Positions 56,942 to 64,000 of a stretch of DNA of 64,000 nucleotides are shown here, piece after piece. Position numbers and translations under genes: made by a program. The notes beneath the pieces were generated by a model that was not told where the DNA came from, did no database searches, and was given only the letters and a program-made list of their open reading frames with translations. Source of the DNA: Rouxiella sp. S1S-2 (GTDB lineage: Bacteria > Pseudomonadota > Gammaproteobacteria > Enterobacterales > Enterobacteriaceae); the NCBI RefSeq assembly GCF_009208105.1, contig NZ_WFKL01000001.1, positions 1,426,001 through 1,490,000 on the forward strand. The letters run 5' to 3'. Every line of letters begins with the position of its first letter. The first letter of the stretch is position 1.

Positions 56942-58288
56942 TCAGCGTTTCTCTCCCCAACTGTGGTATTCGCTGCCCCGGACTTCAGGCGCAGTCTCGG
57001 GCATCATCATCAGCCCGAGCATTGAAATAATACCGAGAACCATCATATAGATAGCCAGTCCGTGATAATCCCCGCCGCTGACCTGAAGAATTTTAACCGC
57101 CACTAATCCCAGCACGCCACTGCCAATCAGCGAACCGATTTGCCAGATAAGCGCTATTCCACTGCAGCGAATGCGCGTTGGAAACAGCTCGGGGAAATAC
57201 GACGCCTGTGGGGCATAACACATGCTGTGGCCGAAGGTGAGGGCCAGGATCATGGCGATTTGCGTCATCCAGAATGTATCCTGTTTAAGGACCAGGAAGA
57301 ACGGAATGATTCCCACCACCAACAGCAGCGCGCCTGCCATGTAAACCGGTTTTCGCCCGACCTTGTCCGAGAGTTTACCCATCAGAGGAATAGAAAAAAT
57401 CTCGAGAATGACCGCCACTATCATCGTGTCGAGCAGAATACTGGCGCTGAGATGATTCGCCTTGCCGAACGCCAGCACGATCACCGTAAACATGGCGAAG
57501 GCGCAGGCCTCAATCAGTTTGGCACACACGCCTTTGACGATAATGCCCGGATAACGGCGAATAACCTCGAGCACGGGCTGGGATTCCACCGCTTTGGTTT
57601 TACGGATCTCGGCAAAAACCGGTGATTCATCGATTCTCAAGCGAATAAACAGGCCGACAATGACCAACAGCAGGCTGAGCAAAAACGGAATGCGCCATCC
57701 CCACGCCAGCATCTGTTCGGCGCTGAGTTGTGCATTCAGCACCGCAAACAGCGCGGAGGGCAATAAAAATCCCAGAGGTGCGCCAATTTGTACCCAACTG
57801 GCAAAAAAGCCGCGTCGCTCCGGGCGCGAATATTCGGCGGTCATTAACACGGCGCCAGCCTGCTCACCGCCTACGCCGAAGCCCTGCAGTACGCGAATAA
57901 AAATCAGCAGCACCGGTGCCCAGTAACCTATTTTCTCGTAGGTGGGCAGCAGACCGATGCAAAAGGTGCCTAATCCAACAATCAAGATAGTCATCACCAG
58001 CGCTTTTTTGCGCCCAACCTTATCGCCGATATGCCCAAAGACAATACCGCCGAGTGGGCGAGCCAGAAAGCCGACAGCATAAGTGGCAAAGGCCGCCAGC
58101 GTGCTAACCAGAGGATCGGCGCTGGGGAAAAAGAGTTGGCCGAAGAACAGCACTGCCGCCGTTCCGTAGGCAAAAAAGTCGTAATATTCGGCGGCAGTAC
58201 CGATTGCCGAGGCCCCAGCGACGCGTTTTAATACTGCGCGTTCTTCTTGGGTCATGGCGGCGTGAGACGAGGTTGAAACCTGTGTCAT
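56942..58288 (-). CDS. MFS transporter, metabolite:H+ symporter family
   Basis: A 448-residue, 12-helix inner-membrane transporter of the MHS group (KgtP/ShiA/ProP-like). Typical segments: GTAAEYYDFFAYGTAAVLFF, PLGGIVFGHIGDKVGRKKAL, RVLQGFGVGGEQAGAVLMTAEY, and GKLSDKVGRKPVY. E. coli has an MHS transporter, YdfJ, beside rspAB, so position supports a role in uptake of the acid sugar handled by RspA/RspB. The substrate is unproven. Hairpins flank the gene. Confidence 0.88.
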   Translation of the reverse strand: MTQVSTSSHAAMTQEERAVLKRVAGASAIGTAAEYYDFFAYGTAAVLFFGQLFFPSADPLVSTLAAFATYAVGFLARPLGGIVFGHIGDKVGRKKALVMTILIVGLGTFCIGLLPTYEKIGYWAPVLLIFIRVLQGFGVGGEQAGAVLMTAEYSRPERRGFFASWVQIGAPLGFLLPSALFAVLNAQLSAEQMLAWGWRIPFLLSLLLVIVGLFIRLRIDESPVFAEIRKTKAVESQPVLEVIRRYPGIIVKGVCAKLIEACAFAMFTVIVLAFGKANHLSASILLDTMIVAVILEIFSIPLMGKLSDKVGRKPVYMAGALLLVVGIIPFFLVLKQDTFWMTQIAMILALTFGHSMCYAPQASYFPELFPTRIRCSGIALIWQIGSLIGSGVLGLVAVKILQVSGGDYHGLAIYMMVLGIISMLGLMMMPETAPEVRGSEYHSWGEKR

Positions 58289-58324
58289 TGTAGGGTGCTC
58301 CAGGTGTAACTGTGGTGGTGTAAA

Positions 58325-58347
58325 CCCCCGACGGAACGCGTCGGGGG
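58325..58347 (-). terminator. Hairpin between the two MFS genes
   Basis: CCCCCGACG (58325-58333) and CGTCGGGGG (58339-58347) form a perfect nine-base stem with a five-base loop, followed by TTT on the minus strand. It lies seven bases past the stop of the upstream gene. Confidence 0.65.
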
Positions 58348-58353
58348 TAGCAC

Positions 58354-59643
58354 TTAAGAGTGTGAAATTCGTGCAGCAGGCTGATGTTTAGGGGGTTTGA
58401 TAACAAAGAACACCAGAATGGCACCGAGTGCTGCAACGCCGCCCGCCAGAATAAAGGCGCTGTCGAAATGGCCGGTGTTTTGCACGATAAATCCGGTAAC
58501 CACCGGGCCAATAATGCCGGATATGCTGCCGATGAGGTGAATGAATCCGCTGGCGCTGCCGACCTTCGATTTATGCACCACGTCCTGAATAATGGCCCAA
58601 TAAATTGCGCCGGTGGTGTAAAGGAAGAAGATAGATATAGACATAAGTATTACGGCTGGCACAACGCTTGTTACCACGCCTGCTAAGGCCACACAAATCG
58701 CCGCCGCCATAAGGCTGACCACCAAAACAATTTTTCGCGACAGCAATAAACGGCCGGTAATATTAAATATTTTATCCGAAATAATGCCGCCTAGTGCCAA
58801 GCCGAAGAAGCCAACAATCCATGGAATAACAGTGGTCAGGCTCATCTCTTTAATATTTAATCCGTGAGCCTGAACCAAATAGGCCGGGAACCAGCTTAGG
58901 AAGAAGAATAAAATATAGTTGTAGCAGAAGAAGGCGAAGGCGGTAACCAGGATAATCGGCTGACGCAGGTAGTAGCCCAGCGTATGTGCCGACTGCGTTA
59001 GATCCTCTTCGTCATTAATTTTTTCGGACTTTAACTGGCTAACCAGCTGGCGCTCGCGTTCGCTAACGCGTTTGCTTTTTTCCGGGTTGTCAGAGGCGGT
59101 AAAGAACCACACTACCATCCAAACGATGCCAATCGAGGCGATTATCATAAACGCCGGACGCCAGCCAAAGGAGATAGCCAGGTAGCCGACAATAGGCCCA
59201 GCCACGGCACCACCGAGCGGCGAGCCTGCACTGAGTAGCCCCATTGCCGTAGCCGCCTGTTTCTTAGGGAACCAGCCGTTAATCATTTTATTGGCTGAGG
59301 CACAGATAGGACCCTCAGCCATGCCGAACAGCACACGCAGGATAAGCATGGAGTAAAAACCGGTCGCAATGGCGGTCATGCCGCAGAAGATTGACCACAG
59401 CGCCACGGCTAAACCCAATACCAGGGTTGGACCGAATTTATCAACCGCCAGTCCACCAATAAAGTTGAATATTGCGTAGCCGAAGAAGAAACTGCCAAAT
59501 ATCATCCCGAATTGTTCAGGATTGATCGTCAGCTCTTTTTCTATCATCGGTACAGTAATCGAAAGCGCAACGCGATCGAGGTAATTTATCATGTAGACCA
59601 GACACAGCAGGAGTACAATGGTCCAGCGTAGGTTCTTAAACAT
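58354..59643 (-). CDS. MFS transporter, sugar-acid (GudP/GarP/DgoT-like) family
   Basis: A 429-residue transporter of the anion:cation symporter family. The ATG at 59643 has GGAG seven bases upstream. Family segments: VYMINYLDRVALSITVPMIE, GYAIFNFIGGLAVDKFGPT, FGMAEGPICASANKMINGWFP, and the 12-helix pattern. Relatives import glucarate, galactarate or galactonate. It lies in the rspR-rspA group. Together with a dehydratase and a dehydrogenase it fits import of an aldonate or uronate. Confidence 0.9.
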   Translation of the reverse strand: MFKNLRWTIVLLLCLVYMINYLDRVALSITVPMIEKELTINPEQFGMIFGSFFFGYAIFNFIGGLAVDKFGPTLVLGLAVALWSIFCGMTAIATGFYSMLILRVLFGMAEGPICASANKMINGWFPKKQAATAMGLLSAGSPLGGAVAGPIVGYLAISFGWRPAFMIIASIGIVWMVVWFFTASDNPEKSKRVSERERQLVSQLKSEKINDEEDLTQSAHTLGYYLRQPIILVTAFAFFCYNYILFFFLSWFPAYLVQAHGLNIKEMSLTTVIPWIVGFFGLALGGIISDKIFNITGRLLLSRKIVLVVSLMAAAICVALAGVVTSVVPAVILMSISIFFLYTTGAIYWAIIQDVVHKSKVGSASGFIHLIGSISGIIGPVVTGFIVQNTGHFDSAFILAGGVAALGAILVFFVIKPPKHQPAARISHS

Positions 59644-59781
59644 TTTCAGCTCCACTTGGTGTTGTTTTAATAGTGATGCGTTCAATCATTTTCTTTCAGA
59701 TAAAAACGGTTCTATCGGATAAAAACTTTTCTAATAAATGTAAATAGCTATATAAATCTTGTTTTAAATAATAACCCTGGC

Positions 59782-59807
59782 GGCAGGTCAATGAATGATG
59801 ACCTGCC
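59782..59807 (-). terminator. Hairpin downstream of rspB
   Basis: GGCAGGTCA (59782-59790) and TGACCTGCC (59799-59807) are perfect reverse complements with an eight-base loop, 11 bases past the rspB stop. No clear T-run follows on the minus strand, so it may terminate only partly. Confidence 0.55.
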
Positions 59808-59817
59808 AAAATAAATT

Positions 59818-60831
59818 TTAGAATTTGAGAAGAACTTTACAGCAGGCGCGCTGGTCTTTTTCAAATAAGGTCATGGCAGCCTCAACGTCTTCACCCAGCA
59901 TGCAGTGGGTCACCAATTTCTCAGGATTAATTTTTCCCTCTGACATCCATTCAATAACCTGCGGAAAACGATGGCTGTTGAGTCGTGAAGAAAACAGCGA
60001 GATCTCTTTGCTGGTGATGCTTTGCTGCGTAATGCTGCAGGCTTCACCTGAGAATCCCATCATGCCTACCCGCGCTGCCGGAGAAGCGACGTTAATCGCC
60101 TCCTGCAAGATGGAGGGATGACAGGCTGCGTCGATAACCAGCGTCGGGCGAATATTTTCAGCCGCTAACTGTTCTGCTACCGACTGATGCTGATTATTAA
60201 TGGCCCAGTCTGCGCCATTTTCACACGCCATTTGCAGACGTTCTTCAATTCTGTCGGCAACAATGACCTTTTGAACCCCATAGACGCCTTTTAGAACCTG
60301 AATCACCGTCAGGCCCATCGGCCCCGCGCCGAAGATAAGGGCGGTGTCCGTTGGGGTCGGCTTCAGAAAGGCGGTAATATTGGCCGCAATGGTAAAGGGT
60401 TCGACCATGCTGGCGAGCTGATCTGGAATTGAGTCCGGAACTTGATAAGCGTTTTGTGCCGGAGCCACGGCGTAATCGCTGAACCCGCCGTCGCGGTGCA
60501 CGCCTATCACCTGCAGCTCACTGCAGACGTTGGGGCGACCCACTGAGCACGGGTAGCAATGGCCACAGCTGACCACGGGGTCAATCACCACTCGCTCACC
60601 GATGCGTGCGGGGTCAACGCCTTCGCCAATGCTATCAATATGGCCAAAAAACTCGTGTCCAATCACCCGTGGGTATTTGGCAAACGGATTGTGTCCGTGA
60701 TAAATGTGCACATCCGAGCCGCAAATACCGGCGTAGCTTACCTTGATGCGAACCTCGCCAGGCGCCGGTTGCAGCAGCGGGCGTGTTTCGATAACCAGTT
60801 TCCCTGGCTGCTGAATAACGATACTTTTCAT
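59818..60831 (-). CDS. rspB: Zinc-dependent dehydrogenase RspB
   Basis: A 337-residue medium-chain dehydrogenase close to E. coli RspB. Catalytic zinc ligands in YAGICGSDVHIYHG and VIGHEFFGHI, structural zinc cysteines in CGHCYPCSVGRPNVC, dinucleotide site in LIFGAGPMGLTVIQVLKG. The ATG at 60831 gives MKSIVIQQPGKL, as in the family; the frame can be extended to 60873, but that overlaps rspA. It probably oxidises a hydroxyl of the compound processed by RspA, with NAD. Confidence 0.93.
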   Translation of the reverse strand: MKSIVIQQPGKLVIETRPLLQPAPGEVRIKVSYAGICGSDVHIYHGHNPFAKYPRVIGHEFFGHIDSIGEGVDPARIGERVVIDPVVSCGHCYPCSVGRPNVCSELQVIGVHRDGGFSDYAVAPAQNAYQVPDSIPDQLASMVEPFTIAANITAFLKPTPTDTALIFGAGPMGLTVIQVLKGVYGVQKVIVADRIEERLQMACENGADWAINNQHQSVAEQLAAENIRPTLVIDAACHPSILQEAINVASPAARVGMMGFSGEACSITQQSITSKEISLFSSRLNSHRFPQVIEWMSEGKINPEKLVTHCMLGEDVEAAMTLFEKDQRACCKVLLKF

Positions 60832-60860
60832 AGCATTTCTCTCAATAAGCGGCGCATTGT

Positions 60861-62075
60861 TTACCAGCTCCACAGCGTGCCGTCTTCAAGACGGGCGACC
60901 GGCAGATAAGCAGGGTCGTAGGGATATTTGGCCGCCAGCTTTTCATCAAACTCGATACCAATCCCCGGTTTTTCACCCGGATGCATGTAGCCGTTATCGA
61001 AGGTCCAGCTGTGCGGGAACACTTCCAGCATTTGTTCGGAATAGCCCATGTACTCCTGCACGCCGAAGTTGGGTACCCACAGGTCGAAGTGCAGCGCCGC
61101 CGCCATGCAGATAGGCGACAGGTCAGAAGGGCCATGTGAACCGGTGCGTACCTGATAAAGCGAGGCAAAGTCGGCAATGCGGCGCATACCGGTCACGCCA
61201 CCGGCATGGGTGATGGTGGTACGAATGTAGTCAATCAACTGCTCTTCAATCAGCTGCTTACAGTCCCAAATACTGTTAAACACTTCACCGACCGCAATCG
61301 GCGTGACGGTGTGCTGGCGGATCAGGCGGAAGCATTCCTGATTTTCGGCAGGCGTCGGGTCTTCCATCCAGAACAGACGATATTGCTCAACGCTTTTACC
61401 GAAGCGAGCCGCCTCAATAGGCGTCAGGCGGTGGTGCATGTCGTGTAACAGGTGCTCATCGAAGCCAAATCTGTCGCGCACTGCCTCAAACAGCTTTGGC
61501 GTGAAATCGAGGTATTTTTCCGTTGACCACAGCTGTTCTTCCGGCCAGTTGCCTTTGGTTGCCGGTTCATAGGCCAGCCCTTTACCTTTGGTGACGCCGT
61601 AGCCGGTTTTCATGCCGGGCACGCCGCACTGCACACGAATCGCCTTGAAGCCTTCTTCTTTATGACGTGCGTAGTCGTCCAGGACTTCATCAATTGACTG
61701 ACCGGTTGTGTGGCAATAGACCATCACACCGGTGCGGGAAGCGCCGCCAAGTAGTTGATAAAGAGGCATGTTGGCAGCTTTAGCTTTAATGTCCCACAGG
61801 GCAACGTCCACCGCTGAAATTGCCGACATCGTCACCGGACCGCGACGCCAATAGGCGCCTTTATAGAAAAATTGCCAAATATCTTCAATCTGATGGGCGT
61901 CGCGGCCAATGAGCTGCGGGCAAACGTGATCTTTCAAGTAAGACGCGACCGGCAGTTCGCGACCGTTCAGGGTGGCATCACCCAGGCCGGTCAGGCCGCT
62001 ATCGGTGGTGATTTTTAAGGTGACGAAGTTGCGACCCGGACAGGTAACAAAAACTTCAGCTTTGACTATTTTCAT
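60861..62075 (-). CDS. rspA: RspA, enolase-superfamily dehydratase (mannonate dehydratase type)
   Basis: 404 residues, nearly identical in pattern to E. coli RspA (called starvation-sensing protein). It belongs to the ManD group of the enolase superfamily. Magnesium ligands are seen in [11 protein letters not shown] (Asp), [13 protein letters not shown] (Glu) and [11 protein letters not shown] (Glu). The N-terminal capping domain has [17 protein letters not shown]. ManD enzymes dehydrate D-mannonate or D-gluconate, some with low activity, so the physiological substrate is uncertain. It heads the minus-strand cluster and has an operator candidate upstream. Confidence 0.95.
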   Translation of the reverse strand: MKIVKAEVFVTCPGRNFVTLKITTDSGLTGLGDATLNGRELPVASYLKDHVCPQLIGRDAHQIEDIWQFFYKGAYWRRGPVTMSAISAVDVALWDIKAKAANMPLYQLLGGASRTGVMVYCHTTGQSIDEVLDDYARHKEEGFKAIRVQCGVPGMKTGYGVTKGKGLAYEPATKGNWPEEQLWSTEKYLDFTPKLFEAVRDRFGFDEHLLHDMHHRLTPIEAARFGKSVEQYRLFWMEDPTPAENQECFRLIRQHTVTPIAVGEVFNSIWDCKQLIEEQLIDYIRTTITHAGGVTGMRRIADFASLYQVRTGSHGPSDLSPICMAAALHFDLWVPNFGVQEYMGYSEQMLEVFPHSWTFDNGYMHPGEKPGIGIEFDEKLAAKYPYDPAYLPVARLEDGTLWSW

Positions 62076-62142
62076 CGGGCAAGACCTTTTGCAGGAAGAG
62101 AGTAAGGTGCATTGGTTAAAAAATACGCCCTTACCTAACTAC

Positions 62143-62154
62143 CATACAAGTATG
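62143..62154. promoter_or_regulatory. Candidate RspR operator upstream of rspA
   Basis: CATAC (62143-62147) and GTATG (62150-62154) form a perfect inverted repeat with a two-base centre, about 70 bases before rspA. FadR-type GntR regulators bind short symmetric sites of this size. The assignment to RspR is inference. Confidence 0.35.
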
Positions 62155-62249
62155 CAGATCAATTTTTGCTGGTTGAGATCACAGTTTGTTGCGCAGTTGT
62201 TATTCGGTGTGGAGAAGACGAGAGGGCAGAGGGGATAAATGAGTGAAAA

Positions 62250-62275
62250 CTGCTGGGCGTTAGCCCAGCAGTGCA
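62250..62275 (-). terminator. Terminator with the yegS stop codon in its loop
   Basis: CTGCTGGGC (62250-62258) and GCCCAGCAG (62263-62271) form a perfect nine-base stem. The four-base loop (62259-62262) contains the yegS TAA. On the minus strand the stem is followed by TTTT. The terminator thus overlaps the last coding codons. Confidence 0.82.
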
Positions 62276-63159
62276 CAGTGTGGCGGCAGTCGGCACTGCA
62301 GCGCATTGGGTAAGATATCGATGCGGAAATGCTTGCCGGTCAGCGGTTCACCGTCAAGGTTGAAAGTCATATCGTGCGGAGCGTTGATCTCCAGCCAAGG
62401 CAGGGAGGTAGAAACGATATTTTTATTCTCTTCGCCGTTGAGCAGGCTGCGCAAAAATGAAGGCAAAAGCTCTTCGGCGGTCAGCAGACGCAGCTGGAGC
62501 AGGCCATCGTTTATCAACGCCTCAGGGCAAATTTCCTGTCCGCCACCGGCCTGACGGCCATTACCAATGCCTATAATCAACGCATCGCCTTCCCATTTAA
62601 AGTCAGGGCCGGTAATTTCACAGCGGTCAGCTTTGAGGGTGTCCATTCTCAGCAGGCCGTGAATGAAGTACGAAACACCGCCGAGCGCCGATTTGAGTCT
62701 CTCGGGAGTTTCGGTGGTAATGCGCGTGCCAAATCCGCCGGTGGCCATGTTAATGAAATAGCGCTCGTGGTTGACGCTCGCGAGGTCAATATCAGTGGCT
62801 CGCCCGTGTACGGCGAGGGTTAACGCTTGATCCATTTCCAGCGGAATGCCACAGCTGGTGGCAAAGTCATTGGCGGTGCCAAGAGGAATAATTCCCAACG
62901 CCGGGCGAGATGACTGCGGATGAGCAATTAACGCCGTCGCGACTTCATTAATAGTGCCGTCACCGCCACCGGCAATCACCGTTTCTACGCCAAGTTCGGT
63001 GGCTTCAGCCACGTAGCGTGCGGCATCACCGTGTTCCCACGTCACGCGCACCGCAAGTTCTATGCCTTCTGAGCGAAGGTTATAAACGGCTTCGCGCAGT
63101 GCTTCGTTGCCCGCGCCTTTTCCATTTAAAATCAGCAGTGCTTGTGTTTTTTTAGTCAT
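62260..63159 (-). CDS. yegS: Lipid kinase YegS
   Basis: A 299-residue diacylglycerol-kinase-fold protein; E. coli YegS phosphorylates phosphatidylglycerol in vitro. The nucleotide-binding signature is [31 protein letters not shown] and [17 protein letters not shown] follow in family order. The ATG at 63159 has GGAGGG upstream; the longer frame to 63222 adds no family sequence. Confidence 0.95.
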   Translation of the reverse strand: MTKKTQALLILNGKGAGNEALREAVYNLRSEGIELAVRVTWEHGDAARYVAEATELGVETVIAGGGDGTINEVATALIAHPQSSRPALGIIPLGTANDFATSCGIPLEMDQALTLAVHGRATDIDLASVNHERYFINMATGGFGTRITTETPERLKSALGGVSYFIHGLLRMDTLKADRCEITGPDFKWEGDALIIGIGNGRQAGGGQEICPEALINDGLLQLRLLTAEELLPSFLRSLLNGEENKNIVSTSLPWLEINAPHDMTFNLDGEPLTGKHFRIDILPNALQCRLPPHCALLG

Positions 63160-63571
63160 GCACCCTCCATGCTTACCGATCCAATGATTATAAAGTAGAT
63201 GATTTGAGGGGCCAATAGCCATCGGAATTTTCAGGGAAATCTGTATGAATAGATTAATCAGAGTTTTAATAAGGAAAAAATAGGCGAAGGTATTATAAAG
63301 TTTTAAATATTTTCTATATTTACTTTATTAATAGAAGTCGGGTTTTTGATGATAAATAAAATTAAATATTTTTAATAAAATAATGCCAGCCCAAGGGTGT
63401 TTGGACCGGCGAAGAGGTGGTGACTTTGAGTTTATGCGGTTCTTTTTCATTCGGGGTCTTGCTGCGGAAAATATAATAACCAAAAGAGTCAGGCCGAGAT
63501 GTGATCGGATTCTACTTTTTGAGAATAAAGTCGAAATAAAAAGGCTATTTCGACCCTATTTATTGCTTTAA
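63160..63571. other. AT-rich spacer between trhP and yegS
   Basis: 412 bases, very AT-rich, holding the yegS promoter region. I see no convincing gene. A weak hairpin, GTCGAAAT (63530-63537) with ATTTCGAC (63547-63554), followed by a T-rich stretch on the minus strand, may terminate trhP. Confidence 0.5.
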
Positions 63572-64000
63572 TTACGACTCTGCATTACGCGTATTACTAT
63601 TTATAAGGTTTCTTAATAAAATAGCGAACGCTAACGGTATCTCTTGAGGGATCGGTAAATAAACGAAATGACCGTTTCCTGGCGCAACATCAATCGGTTC
63701 GCCTTTTTTATTTTGCATCTGCTCGATGAAAAACGACACATTACCCTCAGGCGTCATGATTTCTATGCTGTCACCGACCGAGAAGCGATTTTTGACATCC
63801 ACCTCTGCCCAGCCGCTGTTTTTTCCGCTGCCGCGTACGCCGGTAAATTCGCCAGCAAACTGCTGGCGGTCGCTCACGGAAAAACCGTAGTCATAGTTTT
63901 GCTGTGCCTGATGCACGTGGCGGCGTAAAAAACCTTCGGTATAGCCGCGATGGGCCAACCCTTCCAGAGTCGTAAGCAGACTGGGGTCGAAGGGCTTTCC
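63572..64000 (-). CDS. trhP: tRNA 5-hydroxyuridine synthesis protein TrhP (U32 family), C-terminal part
   Basis: A partial gene; the frame stays open to base 64000, so the start lies outside. TrhP (formerly YegQ) helps hydroxylate U34 of certain tRNAs and belongs to the peptidase U32 family. The visible 142 residues are the C-terminal domain: GKPFDPSLLTTLEGLAHRGY, SVSDRQQFAGEFTGVRG, VDVKNRFSVGDSIEIMTPEG and KKGEPIDVAPGNGHFVYLP. Annotating it from an internal TTG at 63958 would truncate it falsely. Confidence 0.92.
   Translation of the reverse strand, partial: GKPFDPSLLTTLEGLAHRGYTEGFLRRHVHQAQQNYDYGFSVSDRQQFAGEFTGVRGSGKNSGWAEVDVKNRFSVGDSIEIMTPEGNVSFFIEQMQNKKGEPIDVAPGNGHFVYLPIPQEIPLAFAILLRNLINSNTRNAES

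Noticed and set aside
63383..63571. 62-codon frame between yegS and trhP
   Set aside because: It ends at the trhP boundary, is rich in Arg and Phe without pattern, and has no ribosome-binding site.
1..64000. Scan for CRISPR arrays, tRNA/rRNA genes, insertion sequences and prophage genes
   Set aside because: I saw no spaced direct repeats, transposase-like or integrase-like products, or tRNA-like cloverleaf segments by eye. Short or degenerate elements could be missed without computation.

Overview
The window is chromosomal DNA from a member of the Enterobacterales. The evidence is the core gene order rlmN-pilW-rodZ-ispG-hisS-yfgM-bamB-der, followed by xseA, guaBA and, at the right edge, yegS and trhP. 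The accessory content (a catabolic island, a three-subunit membrane sugar/polyol oxidase, efeUOB, rspAB) suggests a Serratia/Rahnella/Rouxiella/Ewingella-type genus rather than Escherichia. That placement is inferred from recognised protein families, not from a search. I saw no rRNA, tRNA, insertion sequence or CRISPR array.

Layout. 1-8.5 kb: housekeeping block covering 23S/tRNA methylation, a pilus-type lipoprotein, cell shape, isoprenoids, histidyl-tRNA, outer-membrane assembly and a ribosome GTPase. 8.6-16 kb: the large catalase KatE, then a LacI-type regulator divergent from an ExuT-like transporter and a GH31 glycosidase. 16-21 kb: xseA divergent from guaBA. 20.8-23.6 kb: small accessory genes (a Cys-rich lipoprotein, a coding-like remnant, an orphan binding protein, a DUF3313-type lipoprotein and an acetyltransferase).

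23.6-37.6 kb: the most interesting region, which reads as one system for uptake and breakdown of an N-heterocyclic or amide compound. A minus-strand run encodes a ferredoxin-type reductase, CodA-like amidohydrolase, RidA, creatininase-family hydrolase, an ABC importer (binding protein, ATPase, permease), a flavin oxidase and a porin. Divergent from it are a LysR regulator, a second paralogous binding protein, an 8-oxoguanine/chlorohydrolase-type deaminase and an isopenicillin-N-synthase-type dioxygenase. I cannot match this gene set to a named pathway.

37.7-43 kb: a YahK-like alcohol dehydrogenase and the ferrous-iron importer efeUOB with a Fur-box-like site; EfeU carries a long extra C-terminal domain. 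43.5-53.3 kb is visibly more AT-rich in its spacers: an MscS-type channel, then a gamma/alpha/beta flavocytochrome dehydrogenase divergent from a DctB/DctD-type two-component pair. The response regulator carries substitutions in motifs normally essential for sigma-54 activation. An unrecognised 215-residue protein follows.

53.4-64 kb: a TPP riboswitch with thiM-thiD, an unrecognised protein, then an rspR/two-transporter/rspB/rspA sugar-acid cluster, the lipid kinase yegS, and the C-terminal part of trhP running off the edge.
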